NCBI GenBank assembly: GCA_036375275.1
Contig: DASUSF010000229.1
Location: 1-8,740 of the forward strand
Length of the DNA stretch: 8,740 bases
Reading direction: 5' to 3'
Origin: DASUSF01 sp036375275
Lineage (GTDB): Bacteria > Pseudomonadota > Alphaproteobacteria > Geminicoccales > Geminicoccaceae
Shown piece by piece: positions 1 through 6,604 of this stretch. The notes below the pieces were generated by a model, which was not told the DNA's origin, did not search any database, and was given only the letters and a program-made list of their open reading frames with translations. Both the position numbers and the translations under genes were made by a program. Numbering within the stretch: position 1 is the stretch's first letter; each line of letters opens with the position of its first letter.

Positions 1-23
1 TTGTGCAGGACGAGAACCCGCAT
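1..23 (-). CDS. 5' end of a gene leaving the left edge (possible glycosyltransferase)
   Basis: Read on the minus strand, an ATG at 23-21 opens a frame that stays open to the window edge and gives MRVLVLH followed by an incomplete Asn/Lys codon. A short basic and hydrophobic start of the form M-R/K-V/I-L-x-L/V-H-N is typical of the first beta strand of GT-B (GT4-like) glycosyltransferases and of some response-regulator or Rossmann-fold proteins. The neighbouring same-strand gene at 157-2145 resembles a membrane glycosyltransferase, which makes the first reading more attractive. The upstream sequence has GGGCGGGCG but no clean Shine-Dalgarno motif. Only seven whole codons are visible, so both the existence of the gene and its family are tentative. 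Confidence 0.3.
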
Positions 24-156
24 CGGACACGCCCGCCCGCCCAGTGGATGGTGCAGACGCAACGATGCGATGGCGCGTCCGTTCCGGTCCCGCACCCGCC
101 AGCGAACGATCCGCTGCCGTCGCGCGGGGGTCGGGCGAGGAGGTGCGCGGCGTTGC
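24..156. other. intergenic gap, nothing clear
   Basis: These 133 bases separate the stop of the membrane protein gene from the putative start at the left edge. The only structure I saw is a short CAGCG/CGCTG inverted repeat. There is no T-rich tract that would make a terminator and no convincing promoter hexamers. Frames open on the plus strand here are continuations of antisense open frames over the membrane protein gene. Confidence 0.4.
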
Positions 157-2145
157 TCATCGTCCGGCGTCCGCGAGGCCGGCCTCTGGGCTGATCTCGA
201 ACACCGCGCGCCGCTCGTCCCGGTACACCACACCGCCGTCGGCCATCATCCGGTCCAGGGCCCGCCGCAACCACAGATTGGAGGTCCCGATCCGCCTGTA
301 GACCTCGTAGGGGCTGCGCAGATAGCCCTCGAGCGCCCGATCGGGCTTCATGCCCTGCCGGCGGTAGTCCCAGAGCACGTACTGCACGCCCCGATCCCGG
401 AGATGGGCACGCAGCTCGCCGGCCGCGCCGCCGACCGGCAGGCCGAGCCAGGGGTTGAGCAAGCCGGGCTCGACCACGGTCAGCACGGTGTTGTGGGCGT
501 GATCCAGGTAAAACGGCGTCGCGGTGTGGGCCATGATCACCGACCCGGGCGGTGTCCGCTCCTGCGCGCGGGCGAGAGAAGCCCTGGCGCCGTCGTCGAG
601 CGCCGCTGCCGAGATCGCGACGTGCTCCTCATGGAGGGGGAAGGAGACGAGCGTGTGATGCCGGCCGATCCGGTCCAGCCGGAGCATCAGGACGGGCGCG
701 AACGAGACGATCACCAGGAGCACGAGCGCCAGCAGGCCGCGTCGCGGAGTCCTGTCCGCCGCTGGACCGGATACCGCGAGCGCCAGCAGCAGCCCCGCCG
801 GCAGGGCGCCGGCAAGGATCGGGCAGGAGTACCTCACCGCCGTGATCGGGTTGAAGACCAGGAGATTGACCGCGTAGGCGAGCGACGCTCCGACGCACGA
901 CGCGAGCAGAACGGCTGGCGGCCACGCGCGCGGCCACTGCGTCCGCTGCGTCAGAGCGGCGAGAGCCGGGATGGCGAGCAGCACGCCGAGGAGCGCCAGC
1001 GCATGGTACTGGAGGAGGCTGCCGCCATAGGTCGAGAGGGACAGCAATGACCACCTGGGCTCGAAAGGTCCTTCAGAGCCGGATGCCGGGTCCGCGCTCG
1101 CCGCGGCGGCGCCCAGCCAAAGGTCGAGAGCCGTCGCATACTCCTCGGCGAAGGTCGCCGCCCACGGCGCGATCGCGACGCACGTGAGCAGGCCCAGCAC
1201 CACCATCCGCCCGGTCGCCATCAGGCGGTCCCGGGCCAGCAGCAACGACGCGGCGGAGCAGGCGAGCGCGAAACCGGCGACGAAGACGACGAAGGTCGTC
1301 TTCAGGGCGAGCAGAGCCGCCATGAACAGCGCGAGCGGAAGCAGTCGGCGGACCTGCCGCAGGGTCGGCCGCGCGTCCAGATCGACGTCGAGCGCGGCGA
1401 ACACGAGGCCGACGATCATCAAGCTGCCGGAATAGACCGACGAGACGTTGACGTACTGGGGGTTGATGGCGACGAACAGGGCGATCGCGAGCGCCGCCAG
1501 CGAGGGCGGCAGGCCCAGGCGATGGCCCAGCTGAAGCAGCAGGAGCGCGAGGAGCAGAAAGCAGAAGATCGCGTCGAAGGCGTTCACGTACCGGATCGGC
1601 AGATACGCGAGCAGGAACGACTGCAGGAAGGCCTGCGCGCCGAGGCTGTCGACGCCGATCGGCGTGAAGGGGCTGGCGGCCAGCGAGCCGGTCTGCAGCA
1701 TGCGGAGCGGGCGCGCGAGGTAGGTCTGCAGGTCGTCGTGCGGGTTGAAGATGTCGGTCGGGACGAGCCCGGCCGTCAGGTAGACGTAGGCGAGCGCGAG
1801 AAAGACGATGATGCCCGGGATCGCGAGCCGGTCGGTCGCCGTCCGCCCGATGAAGGCGGCGGCAGCCTCGCCGGACCCGGGACCTGCGGTTCTCAGGCGG
1901 CGGATGATCGAGGCGATGGCGATGAGGATGCCGAGGGCGAGGACCAGGCCCACCGCTTCGGGATGGGCCAGATGGAGAAGGTTGAGGATGCCCCCGAGGA
2001 AGACGCAGGAGGCCAGGCCGAGCGTCATGCGGAGCGCCCAGGGCCCGGGCTCGAGGGCGGCGACCGCGGCGGTCGCGGTGCCCCAGCCATAGACCGACAG
2101 CGAGAAGGCAAGCACCCAAACCGTGGTCAGCACGAACCCGGGCAT
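157..2145 (-). CDS. polytopic membrane protein, GT-C glycosyltransferase-like
   Basis: The product is about 662 residues with some 12-14 hydrophobic segments spread over roughly residues 1-490. A hydrophilic C-terminal part of about 165 residues follows, probably on the periplasmic side. After the fourth hydrophobic segment (about residue 130) comes a loop with FNPHDDLQTYLARPLRM. An acidic pair in an early extracytoplasmic loop followed by an aromatic residue is the hallmark of GT-C enzymes, which move sugars from polyprenyl-phosphate donors at the outer face of the inner membrane. The fold and catalytic Asp residues are inferred; I cannot name a subfamily, donor or acceptor. I chose the ATG at 2145 because GGCGAG lies 9 bases upstream; a GTG two codons earlier (2151) is possible but sits only 3 bases from that motif. 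The gene is preceded by a 197-base gap, so it may have its own promoter. It could also be an uncharacterised membrane protein without transferase activity. Confidence 0.65.
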   Translation of the reverse strand: MPGFVLTTVWVLAFSLSVYGWGTATAAVAALEPGPWALRMTLGLASCVFLGGILNLLHLAHPEAVGLVLALGILIAIASIIRRLRTAGPGSGEAAAAFIGRTATDRLAIPGIIVFLALAYVYLTAGLVPTDIFNPHDDLQTYLARPLRMLQTGSLAASPFTPIGVDSLGAQAFLQSFLLAYLPIRYVNAFDAIFCFLLLALLLLQLGHRLGLPPSLAALAIALFVAINPQYVNVSSVYSGSLMIVGLVFAALDVDLDARPTLRQVRRLLPLALFMAALLALKTTFVVFVAGFALACSAASLLLARDRLMATGRMVVLGLLTCVAIAPWAATFAEEYATALDLWLGAAAASADPASGSEGPFEPRWSLLSLSTYGGSLLQYHALALLGVLLAIPALAALTQRTQWPRAWPPAVLLASCVGASLAYAVNLLVFNPITAVRYSCPILAGALPAGLLLALAVSGPAADRTPRRGLLALVLLVIVSFAPVLMLRLDRIGRHHTLVSFPLHEEHVAISAAALDDGARASLARAQERTPPGSVIMAHTATPFYLDHAHNTVLTVVEPGLLNPWLGLPVGGAAGELRAHLRDRGVQYVLWDYRRQGMKPDRALEGYLRSPYEVYRRIGTSNLWLRRALDRMMADGGVVYRDERRAVFEISPEAGLADAGR

Positions 2146-2307
2146 GAACACCGTCTCGCCAAGCCCGCGCGCGGCACCGGCCCGCGCGGTGGTGGCACAT
2201 TAGCTGCAAGCGCGATCGCGGCAAACTGATCTTCAACCTGCGGTAAACAGCCACCTGCTCGCGCGCCTCGAGGCGTCGAGTCCACCGATGCAGGCGGAGG
2301 GAACGTC

Positions 2308-2329
2308 CTGCCGGACGTGATCCCGGCAG
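2308..2329 (-). terminator. hairpin just downstream of the SCP2 gene
   Basis: A perfect 7-bp stem (CTGCCGG / CCGGCAG) with an 8-base loop lies 15 bases after the SCP2 gene stop in its direction of transcription. No U-tract follows, so it is at best a weak or Rho-assisted terminator, or a 3'-end stabilising hairpin. In DNA this GC-rich such stems also arise by chance. Confidence 0.25.
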
Positions 2330-2344
2330 CCAGAGGCGCTGTGG

Positions 2345-2647
2345 CTAGCTCTCGAGCAGGCTCGCGAGCTTCATGGCGACGCCGAGCGAGCCCTCGACCT
2401 TGAGCTGCCCGAGGGTGTAGGCGAGGGTCGGGCTGAGGCGGCCGTCGAGCAGCTGCTCGAACCTGTCCTCGGCGATCCGGATGGTCGTGTCGGCCTCGCC
2501 GTCGCCGTGGCTGAGGACCGGCGGCGTCTTCGTCGCGTCGACCAGGACCACCCCCGCCGGGTCGACCACGAACTTCACCCGCGCGTCGAGGGCGGCGAGG
2601 TCGGGCAGGCGCTTCTCGATCTGCTGGGTCACCGTCTCCAGGCTCAT
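2345..2647 (-). CDS. SCP2 sterol-binding domain protein (lipid carrier)
   Basis: This is a complete single-domain protein of 100 residues (MSLETVTQQIEKRLPDL...). It shows the SCP2 pattern: an N-terminal amphipathic helix, beta strands with VKFVVDPAGVVLVDA, a central ADTTIRIAEDRFEQLLDG segment and the C-terminal LGQLKVEGSLGVAMKLASLL helix, where the K-x-x-G-x-x motif is characteristic. SCP2 domains bind fatty acyl-CoAs, sterols and related lipids in a hydrophobic tunnel and carry no catalytic residues. There is no signal peptide, so the protein is cytosolic. Its ATG overlaps the stop of the acyl-CoA ligase gene (ATGA, 4 bases shared), implying translational coupling. The likely role, inferred from context, is to receive or present the lipid handled by the ligase. 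The family assignment is strong; the ligand is unknown. Confidence 0.9.
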   Translation of the reverse strand: MSLETVTQQIEKRLPDLAALDARVKFVVDPAGVVLVDATKTPPVLSHGDGEADTTIRIAEDRFEQLLDGRLSPTLAYTLGQLKVEGSLGVAMKLASLLES

Positions 2648-4476
2648 GACACCTCGCTGGCTTCGGACAGGGCGGGCGCCGCCTCCGGCGCTCCGGCATT
2701 GAGGCGACGCATCTCCTCGGCGACCAGGGCGCGCCGGTTCGGCTTGCCCATGAGCGTGTAGGGCAGCGCGTCGCGGAACTCGATCCTGCGCGGGATCTCG
2801 AAGGGGGCGAGCTTGTCGATCAGGAACGCGCGGAGCTCGGCCGCCGTGAGCGTGGCGTCCGGGCGGCGGCGCACGTACGCCTTCACGATCTCGCCCCGGT
2901 GCCGGTCGGGCACCCCGCACACCGAGACCTCCTCGACCGCCGGGTGCAGCGCGACCGCCTCCTCGACCATCCGCGGGTAGACGTTGAAGCCGCCGTTCAG
3001 GATCAGGTCCTTGATCCGGTCGATCAGGAACACGAACCCGTCCTGGTCGACGTAGCCGACGTCGCCGGTGTGCAGCCGGCCGCCGCGGAGCGCCTCCGCC
3101 GTCTCGGCGTCCTGATCCAGGTAGCCGCTCATCACCTGCGGCCCGCTGATGCAGATCTCGCCCCGCTGGCCGAGGGGCAGCCGCCGGTCGGGCTCGTCGA
3201 TCGCCGTGATCTCGACGATCGTCCCGGGCAGCGGCAGGCCGATCGACCCCGGCTTGCGCAGCCCGCCGAGCGGGTTGATCGTGCACACCGGTCCCGCCTC
3301 GCTCAGGCCGTAGCCCTCGACCAGCGAGCATCCGGTCAGGCGCTCGAAGGAGTCCTGGACCTCGCGCGGCAGCGCCGCGCCGCCGGAGATGCAGTAGCGG
3401 AGGCTGGAGAGGTCGTACTGCTCGAGCAGGCTGGACGCGGTGATCGCCGAATACATGGTCGGCACGCCGAGCATCACGGTCGGCCGCGCCTTGTGGATCA
3501 GCTTCAGAAGCTCGTCGAGCCGGAAGCGCGGCATCAGGACGATCTCGAAGCCGGACGCGATGCCGACGTTCATCACCGCGGTCATGCCGAAGACGTGGAA
3601 CAGCGGCAGCACGCCGACCACCTTCTCGCCGCCGCGCCTCGCGCCCTGGAACCAGAGGGCGACCTGGCGGGTGTTGGCGAGCAGCGCCGCATGGCTGAGC
3701 CGAGCCCCCTTCGGCAGGCCGGTGGTGCCGCCGGTGTACTGCAGGACGGCCGTGTCGTGCAGCGAATCGACCGCGACCGGCTCGATCCGGCCATCGTTCC
3801 GGATCAGCTGCTTCCACCTGACGTGGCGCGCGTCGCGATCGACCTCGGCGATCTCGCTCCGGCGGAGGACCGCGAACAGCGCCCGCTGCCGCCAGGGCAG
3901 GATGCCGCCCATCGATCCGACGACGATGGTCTCGAGGCCGGTGTCGTCGAGGCGGCGCCGGATCTTCGGGTACAGTCCCCTGATGTTGAGGGTGACCATG
4001 ATCCGGGTCCCGGAATCCCCGATCTGCCGGACGATCTCCCGCTCGGCGTAGAGCGGGTTGAAGTTCACGACCGTGCCACCGGCCTTGAGGATCGCGAAGT
4101 AGCTGATCACGTAGTACGGGCAGTTCGGCAGGCACAGCCCCACCCGGACGCCGGGCCCGACCCCGAGCATCTGGAAGCCCCTGGCCGCGCGGTCGACCAG
4201 CTGCGCCACCTCGCGGTAGCTCGAGCGGTGCCCCAGGAAGTCGAGGCAGCACTTGGCGGGCCAGGCCGCCGCCGCCTCGTCGAGCAGGCTCCAGAGCGGC
4301 TTCGGGTCGAGCTCGAACGACCAGTCGAGGCCGTCCGGGTAGTGTTGCTCCCAGGCGAACGGGCGGGTGAGGACCGCGTCCTCCGGGATGGGGACGACGG
4401 CACCGGGGGGCTCGCTGCGGATCAGGCGGCCGAGCGCGCGCAGCTTCGGCCACCGGGACAGAGCCTGGGCGAACAT
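2644..4476 (-). CDS. fadD: long-chain fatty acid--CoA ligase (AMP-binding)
   Basis: The 610-residue product activates a fatty acid with ATP to acyl-AMP and then forms the CoA thioester, the entry step to beta-oxidation or lipid synthesis. The ANL-superfamily motifs appear in order: the phosphate-binding loop YTGGTTGLPKG (residues 247-257), the adenine/aromatic motif GYGLSEAGP (388-396), TGD (470-472), the linker DRIKDLILNGGFNVYP (486-501) that hinges the C-terminal domain, and the catalytic Lys in MGKPNRR (about 578). The length is slightly above the usual 550-570 because of an N-terminal extension containing WEQHYPDGLDW. I took the ATG at 4476, preceded by GGTGAGAG; a GTG at 4521 would add 15 residues, but its GGCGGA abuts the codon. 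The gene overlaps the downstream SCP2 gene by 4 bases. The acyl-CoA ligase class is certain; chain-length preference is not, and the symbol denotes family similarity only. Confidence 0.92.
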   Translation of the reverse strand: MFAQALSRWPKLRALGRLIRSEPPGAVVPIPEDAVLTRPFAWEQHYPDGLDWSFELDPKPLWSLLDEAAAAWPAKCCLDFLGHRSSYREVAQLVDRAARGFQMLGVGPGVRVGLCLPNCPYYVISYFAILKAGGTVVNFNPLYAEREIVRQIGDSGTRIMVTLNIRGLYPKIRRRLDDTGLETIVVGSMGGILPWRQRALFAVLRRSEIAEVDRDARHVRWKQLIRNDGRIEPVAVDSLHDTAVLQYTGGTTGLPKGARLSHAALLANTRQVALWFQGARRGGEKVVGVLPLFHVFGMTAVMNVGIASGFEIVLMPRFRLDELLKLIHKARPTVMLGVPTMYSAITASSLLEQYDLSSLRYCISGGAALPREVQDSFERLTGCSLVEGYGLSEAGPVCTINPLGGLRKPGSIGLPLPGTIVEITAIDEPDRRLPLGQRGEICISGPQVMSGYLDQDAETAEALRGGRLHTGDVGYVDQDGFVFLIDRIKDLILNGGFNVYPRMVEEAVALHPAVEEVSVCGVPDRHRGEIVKAYVRRRPDATLTAAELRAFLIDKLAPFEIPRRIEFRDALPYTLMGKPNRRALVAEEMRRLNAGAPEAAPALSEASEVS

Positions 4477-4550
4477 CGCTTCTCTCACCGACGCTCCCGT
4501 GGTCCGACGTGGGCCCAGCACTCCGCCCTCACCCCTGCCGCGGACCGACG

Positions 4551-4559
4551 ATCATAGCA
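4551..4559 (-). promoter_or_regulatory. extended -10 promoter element upstream of the acyl-CoA ligase gene
   Basis: Read on the minus strand the sequence is TGCTATGAT: a TGn extension followed by TATGAT, five of six matches to the sigma-70 -10 consensus, and strikingly AT-rich for its surroundings. A TTGACG hexamer lies upstream at 4580-4585, but the 23-base spacing is too long for a standard -35. The element is therefore proposed as an extended -10 promoter. A start about 7 bases downstream would leave a 5' leader of roughly 65-70 bases before the ATG at 4476. It would drive the ligase and SCP2 genes. Confidence 0.4.
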
Positions 4560-4603
4560 GAACAGCGCCCGCGCCCGCCCGTCAATCACTGGCGCCGGCT
4601 GCC

Positions 4604-5338
4604 CTATCGGGCTCTCCAGGCGACGACGCGCCGGAGGTCCTGCGGGCGCGTCGCGAGCGGCTCGCCCTCGATCTCCTGGAGCAGCTTCCGGGTCATGGCG
4701 TCGCTGAAGTCGGCGAGCGAGCGCGCCGCGGTCACGAAGGCGGCGAACCCGCCGATCACGTTCGCGCGGTAGTAGGCGTCGAGCGACGGATCGTCGGTCA
4801 GGATGGCGAGGCCGTTGATGGTGATCCCTTCGGCGACCACCCGATCCCGCCAGCGGCGCGGCAGGTGGCCGTACTTCGCCCCGCCGTCGCCCGAGACGTC
4901 GATCACCCGGCGCCGGCCGGCAAAGCCGTTGCCCCGGATCTCTGCGGCCGCGAAGGCCAGCGCCTCGCCGATCAGGGTCTGTCCCCAGTCGAAGCTGCGC
5001 GGCATCGCGCCCACCTCCAGGGCGAAGCCGCGGGTCTCAGCCGCGCTGCGGAGCCAGGTCCAGGGCAGGGCGAGGGCCTGGCGATCGAAGCTCGACCACT
5101 GCACCACCGCGATCGCCAGCCCGCCGGGCAGGGCCTCGACCGCGCGCTGCACCTCCGGATCGGCGAGCGCCGCGGCGAGCCCTTGTCGCTGCAGCTCCCA
5201 CTCGGTCGCATCCACGCTGCTCGAGACGTCGACCGCGAGGACCAGCTCGAGGTCGACCGGCGTCGCCGCCCAGACGGCACCACCCCCGAGCAGGCCGAGC
5301 GCCAGGATCGGACCGATCATGCGCAGCCCCGGCGGCAT
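4604..5338 (-). CDS. exported DUF1194 / von Willebrand A-like protein
   Basis: The product is 244 residues. A signal peptide (hydrophobic ILALGLLGGGAVWA) ends near AWA|ATP around residue 24, so the protein is predicted to be periplasmic. It then follows the DUF1194 layout: VDLELVLAVDVSSSVD with the MIDAS-type DxSxS at residues 37-41, a conserved Q/WSSF strand (80-84), the MIDAS-type Thr in FDWGQTLIGEAL (about 121), RRRVIDVSGDG (142-152), the ITINGLAIL strand (172-180) and an FxxAMTRKLLQEI C-terminal helix. VWA folds use these residues to hold a divalent metal that contacts a protein partner; the partner is unknown for DUF1194. I used the ATG at 5338, with AGGG 9 bases upstream; ATG at 5320 would also keep the signal peptide. 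It lies 93 bases downstream of cytochrome c' on the same strand, so co-transcription is possible. The family call is strong and the function unknown. Confidence 0.88.
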   Translation of the reverse strand: MPPGLRMIGPILALGLLGGGAVWAATPVDLELVLAVDVSSSVDATEWELQRQGLAAALADPEVQRAVEALPGGLAIAVVQWSSFDRQALALPWTWLRSAAETRGFALEVGAMPRSFDWGQTLIGEALAFAAAEIRGNGFAGRRRVIDVSGDGGAKYGHLPRRWRDRVVAEGITINGLAILTDDPSLDAYYRANVIGGFAAFVTAARSLADFSDAMTRKLLQEIEGEPLATRPQDLRRVVAWRAR

Positions 5339-5358
5339 CGTTCATCGCCCTGGGCGCA

Positions 5359-5378
5359 GCCCGGCCGAAGCGCCGGGC
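5359..5378 (-). other. hairpin between cytochrome c' and DUF1194 genes
   Basis: A perfect 7-bp stem (GCCCGGC / GCCGGGC on the minus strand) encloses a six-base GCTTCG loop in the 93-base gap before the DUF1194 gene. With the longer hairpin at 5392-5417 it forms a pair of stem-loops in the spacer. It could affect mRNA stability or the relative expression of the two genes, or simply reflect high GC content. Confidence 0.3.
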
Positions 5379-5391
5379 ACGGCCGGACAGC

Positions 5392-5417
5392 GGCGCCGCG
5401 ACGGAGGTCGCGACGCC
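5392..5417 (-). terminator. strong hairpin 14 bases after the cytochrome c' gene
   Basis: On the minus-strand transcript GGCGTCGCGAC pairs with GTCGCGGCGCC over 11 bp, including one G-U wobble, around a four-base CTCC loop. The wobble is a C-A mismatch on the opposite strand, so the structure fits a transcript leaving cytochrome c'. No U-tract follows. It may be a Rho-assisted terminator or attenuator, or a processing or stability element between the two genes. Confidence 0.35.
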
Positions 5418-5431
5418 GCCCTGCCCTCTCC

Positions 5432-5908
5432 TCAGTCCTTCTCCTCGCGGAAGTCGTCGTGGCAGCCGCTGCAGCCGTTCTTGCCGAGCGCCGCGAGCTG
5501 CTGCGCGAACGCGGCCTGATCGAACGGCTCGGCGTCGCTCACCTCGACCAGCTTCGCGCTTTCCTCCTGCAGGGCCTGCACGTACTCCTCGAAGTGATCC
5601 TTCTCCTCCCAGATCTTCGGCAGCGCCCGGGTCTCCACCTCGACCTCGCCCTTGCCGGTGCCCTCGGGAAACAGGCGCCCGACGTTCTGGCTCATCTCGT
5701 GGATGGCGTGGGCGTGGCCGCTCGCCTGGTCGGTGAAGCTGACCTCGCCCTTAGCGATCGCGGCGAGCGTCCCCATGTGTCCGCCGTTGGCGCGCATCAG
5801 CGACTGCCGGTACTTGACGATGTTGGCCGGCTCGTCGACCGCGAGGGCGCCGCCCGCGGGGGCGAGCGCAATCCCGGCGGCGAGACCGAGGATCCATGTG
5901 CGGAGCAT
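5432..5908 (-). CDS. cytochrome c' (class II, periplasmic)
   Basis: The precursor has 158 residues with a signal peptide (residues 1-23, cleaved after ALA). The mature part matches the cytochrome c' four-helix bundle: an N-terminal helix IVKYRQSLMRANGGHMGTLAAI, then PEGTGKGEVEVETRALPKIWEE, and the C-terminal haem-binding CSGCH at 146-150 followed by DDFR. Arg154 corresponds to the conserved Arg close to the proximal haem face. By alignment with the YRQSAL helix of the Alcaligenes protein from memory, Met38 falls where the distal residue (Leu16 there) sits. Cytochromes c' carry five-coordinate high-spin haem and bind NO and CO, and are linked to nitric oxide protection. The start is well supported: GGAGGG lies 6 bases before the ATG. 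The gene is divergent from the EF-hand gene and is followed on the same strand by DUF1194. Confidence 0.92.
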   Translation of the reverse strand: MLRTWILGLAAGIALAPAGGALAVDEPANIVKYRQSLMRANGGHMGTLAAIAKGEVSFTDQASGHAHAIHEMSQNVGRLFPEGTGKGEVEVETRALPKIWEEKDHFEEYVQALQEESAKLVEVSDAEPFDQAAFAQQLAALGKNGCSGCHDDFREEKD

Positions 5909-6061
5909 CCGGTCCCTCCCTGTTCGAGATCGAGCCGGCATGGTTGCAGGAATGGCGTGCGGTGCAAACCTTGCCTGACGTGAAACGCCGGCGGCGCGCA
6001 GGCGTTCGGGCGGATGATCCCGTCCGCCGGCGGCGCTCTGCAATACCGAAGGATCTCTGAC
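5909..6061. promoter_or_regulatory. divergent promoter region, cytochrome c' / EF-hand gene
   Basis: These 153 bases must carry promoters for both outward-facing genes. I found no convincing sigma-70 hexamer pair. The clearest element is an imperfect inverted repeat at 5942-5970, GGTTGCA-N14-TGCAAACC, an arrangement expected of a dimeric regulator's operator. A 12-base direct repeat CGCCGGCGGCGC occurs at 5986-5997 and 6025-6036, but it is low-complexity GC sequence. Shine-Dalgarno motifs flank both ends: GGAGGG for cytochrome c' and AAGGA for the EF-hand gene. Confidence 0.4.
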
Positions 6062-6604
6062 ATGGACCGCCTTCACACGATCGTGATCGCCGCCATCGCC
6101 GCCGCCGCCCCCATGGCGCCGGCCTGGGCGATCTCGGAGGAGGCGCCCTCGATCGAGATCCTCGCCTTCGAGCGCTTCATCGCGGCCAGCGCCCCGGTCT
6201 GCAGCCACAGCAGCTCGCACGCGTGCTTCGCGCTCGCCTTCGACTTCGCCGACGCGAACGGCGACCGGGGCCTCGCCCCGGACGAGCTGCTCGGGGTCCG
6301 GGACGCGCTCGCCGACTGGTCGGCATGGCGGGACGGCGCGCTCACCGTGCAGGAGCGGAACAGCATCCGCCTCGGGCTGTGGCTGGTCGACACGGTCGGG
6401 CTCGAAACGCTGCACGCGAGCTACGACGAGGACGGCGACGGGCTGGTGAGCGGCGCCGAGCTGCTCGCCGACGTCGGCCTCGACGATCGCCCGATGGGCG
6501 AGGTGCTGCTCGATCCGGAGGCGGTCGATCGGGCGGCGGTGGCCCGCCGCCTGGGCGCGCTCAGCCCGCTCCTCGACCGGGCGCTGCCCGAGCCGGCGAA
6601 CTAG
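6062..6604 (+). CDS. exported EF-hand calcium-binding protein
   Basis: The product is 180 residues with a signal peptide (MDRLHTIVIAAIAAAAPMAPAWA, cleaved near residue 23). It has two EF-hand loops. The second, DEDGDGLVSGAE at 122-133, is canonical at positions 1, 3, 5, 6, 8 and 12. The first, DANGDRGLAPDE at 64-75, keeps the acidic ligands but has Arg at position 6 where Gly is usual. Cys47 and Cys55 (CSHSSSHAC) could form a short disulfide loop in the periplasm. The protein should bind Ca2+; its partner is unknown. AAGGA stands 8 bases before the ATG, which favours this start over an upstream in-frame ATG at 6014. It diverges from cytochrome c'. The TAG stop lies inside the left end of the palindromic block beginning at 6601, so the original C-terminus may have been altered. 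The family call is good; the role is not known. Confidence 0.85.
   Translation: MDRLHTIVIAAIAAAAPMAPAWAISEEAPSIEILAFERFIAASAPVCSHSSSHACFALAFDFADANGDRGLAPDELLGVRDALADWSAWRDGALTVQERNSIRLGLWLVDTVGLETLHASYDEDGDGLVSGAELLADVGLDDRPMGEVLLDPEAVDRAAVARRLGALSPLLDRALPEPAN

Noticed and set aside
1..1050. Long plus-strand open frame of 349 codons
   Set aside because: It is antisense to the membrane protein gene and rich in Arg, Pro, Gln and Glu with no motifs, the usual shadow of a GC-rich gene.
2152..2344. TTGCCG-N16-TAATGT as promoter of the membrane protein gene
   Set aside because: It matches only four of six and three of six consensus bases. Similar matches occur by chance, although a promoter in this gap is likely.
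2345..4453. Single 702-codon minus-strand frame that would fuse SCP2 to upstream sequence
   Set aside because: Upstream of the SCP2 start this frame is an Arg/Pro-rich shadow of the ligase gene in another frame. SCP2 starts at its own ATG overlapping the ligase stop.
2899..4557. Plus-strand open frame of 552 codons
   Set aside because: It is entirely antisense to the acyl-CoA ligase, which has all family motifs. Its composition (Asp, Arg, Val, Ala, His) reflects the complement of that gene.
4367..5983. Plus-strand open frame of 538 codons
   Set aside because: It spans antisense across DUF1194 and cytochrome c' as well as their spacer. No domain is recognisable, and the real genes have signal peptides and motifs.
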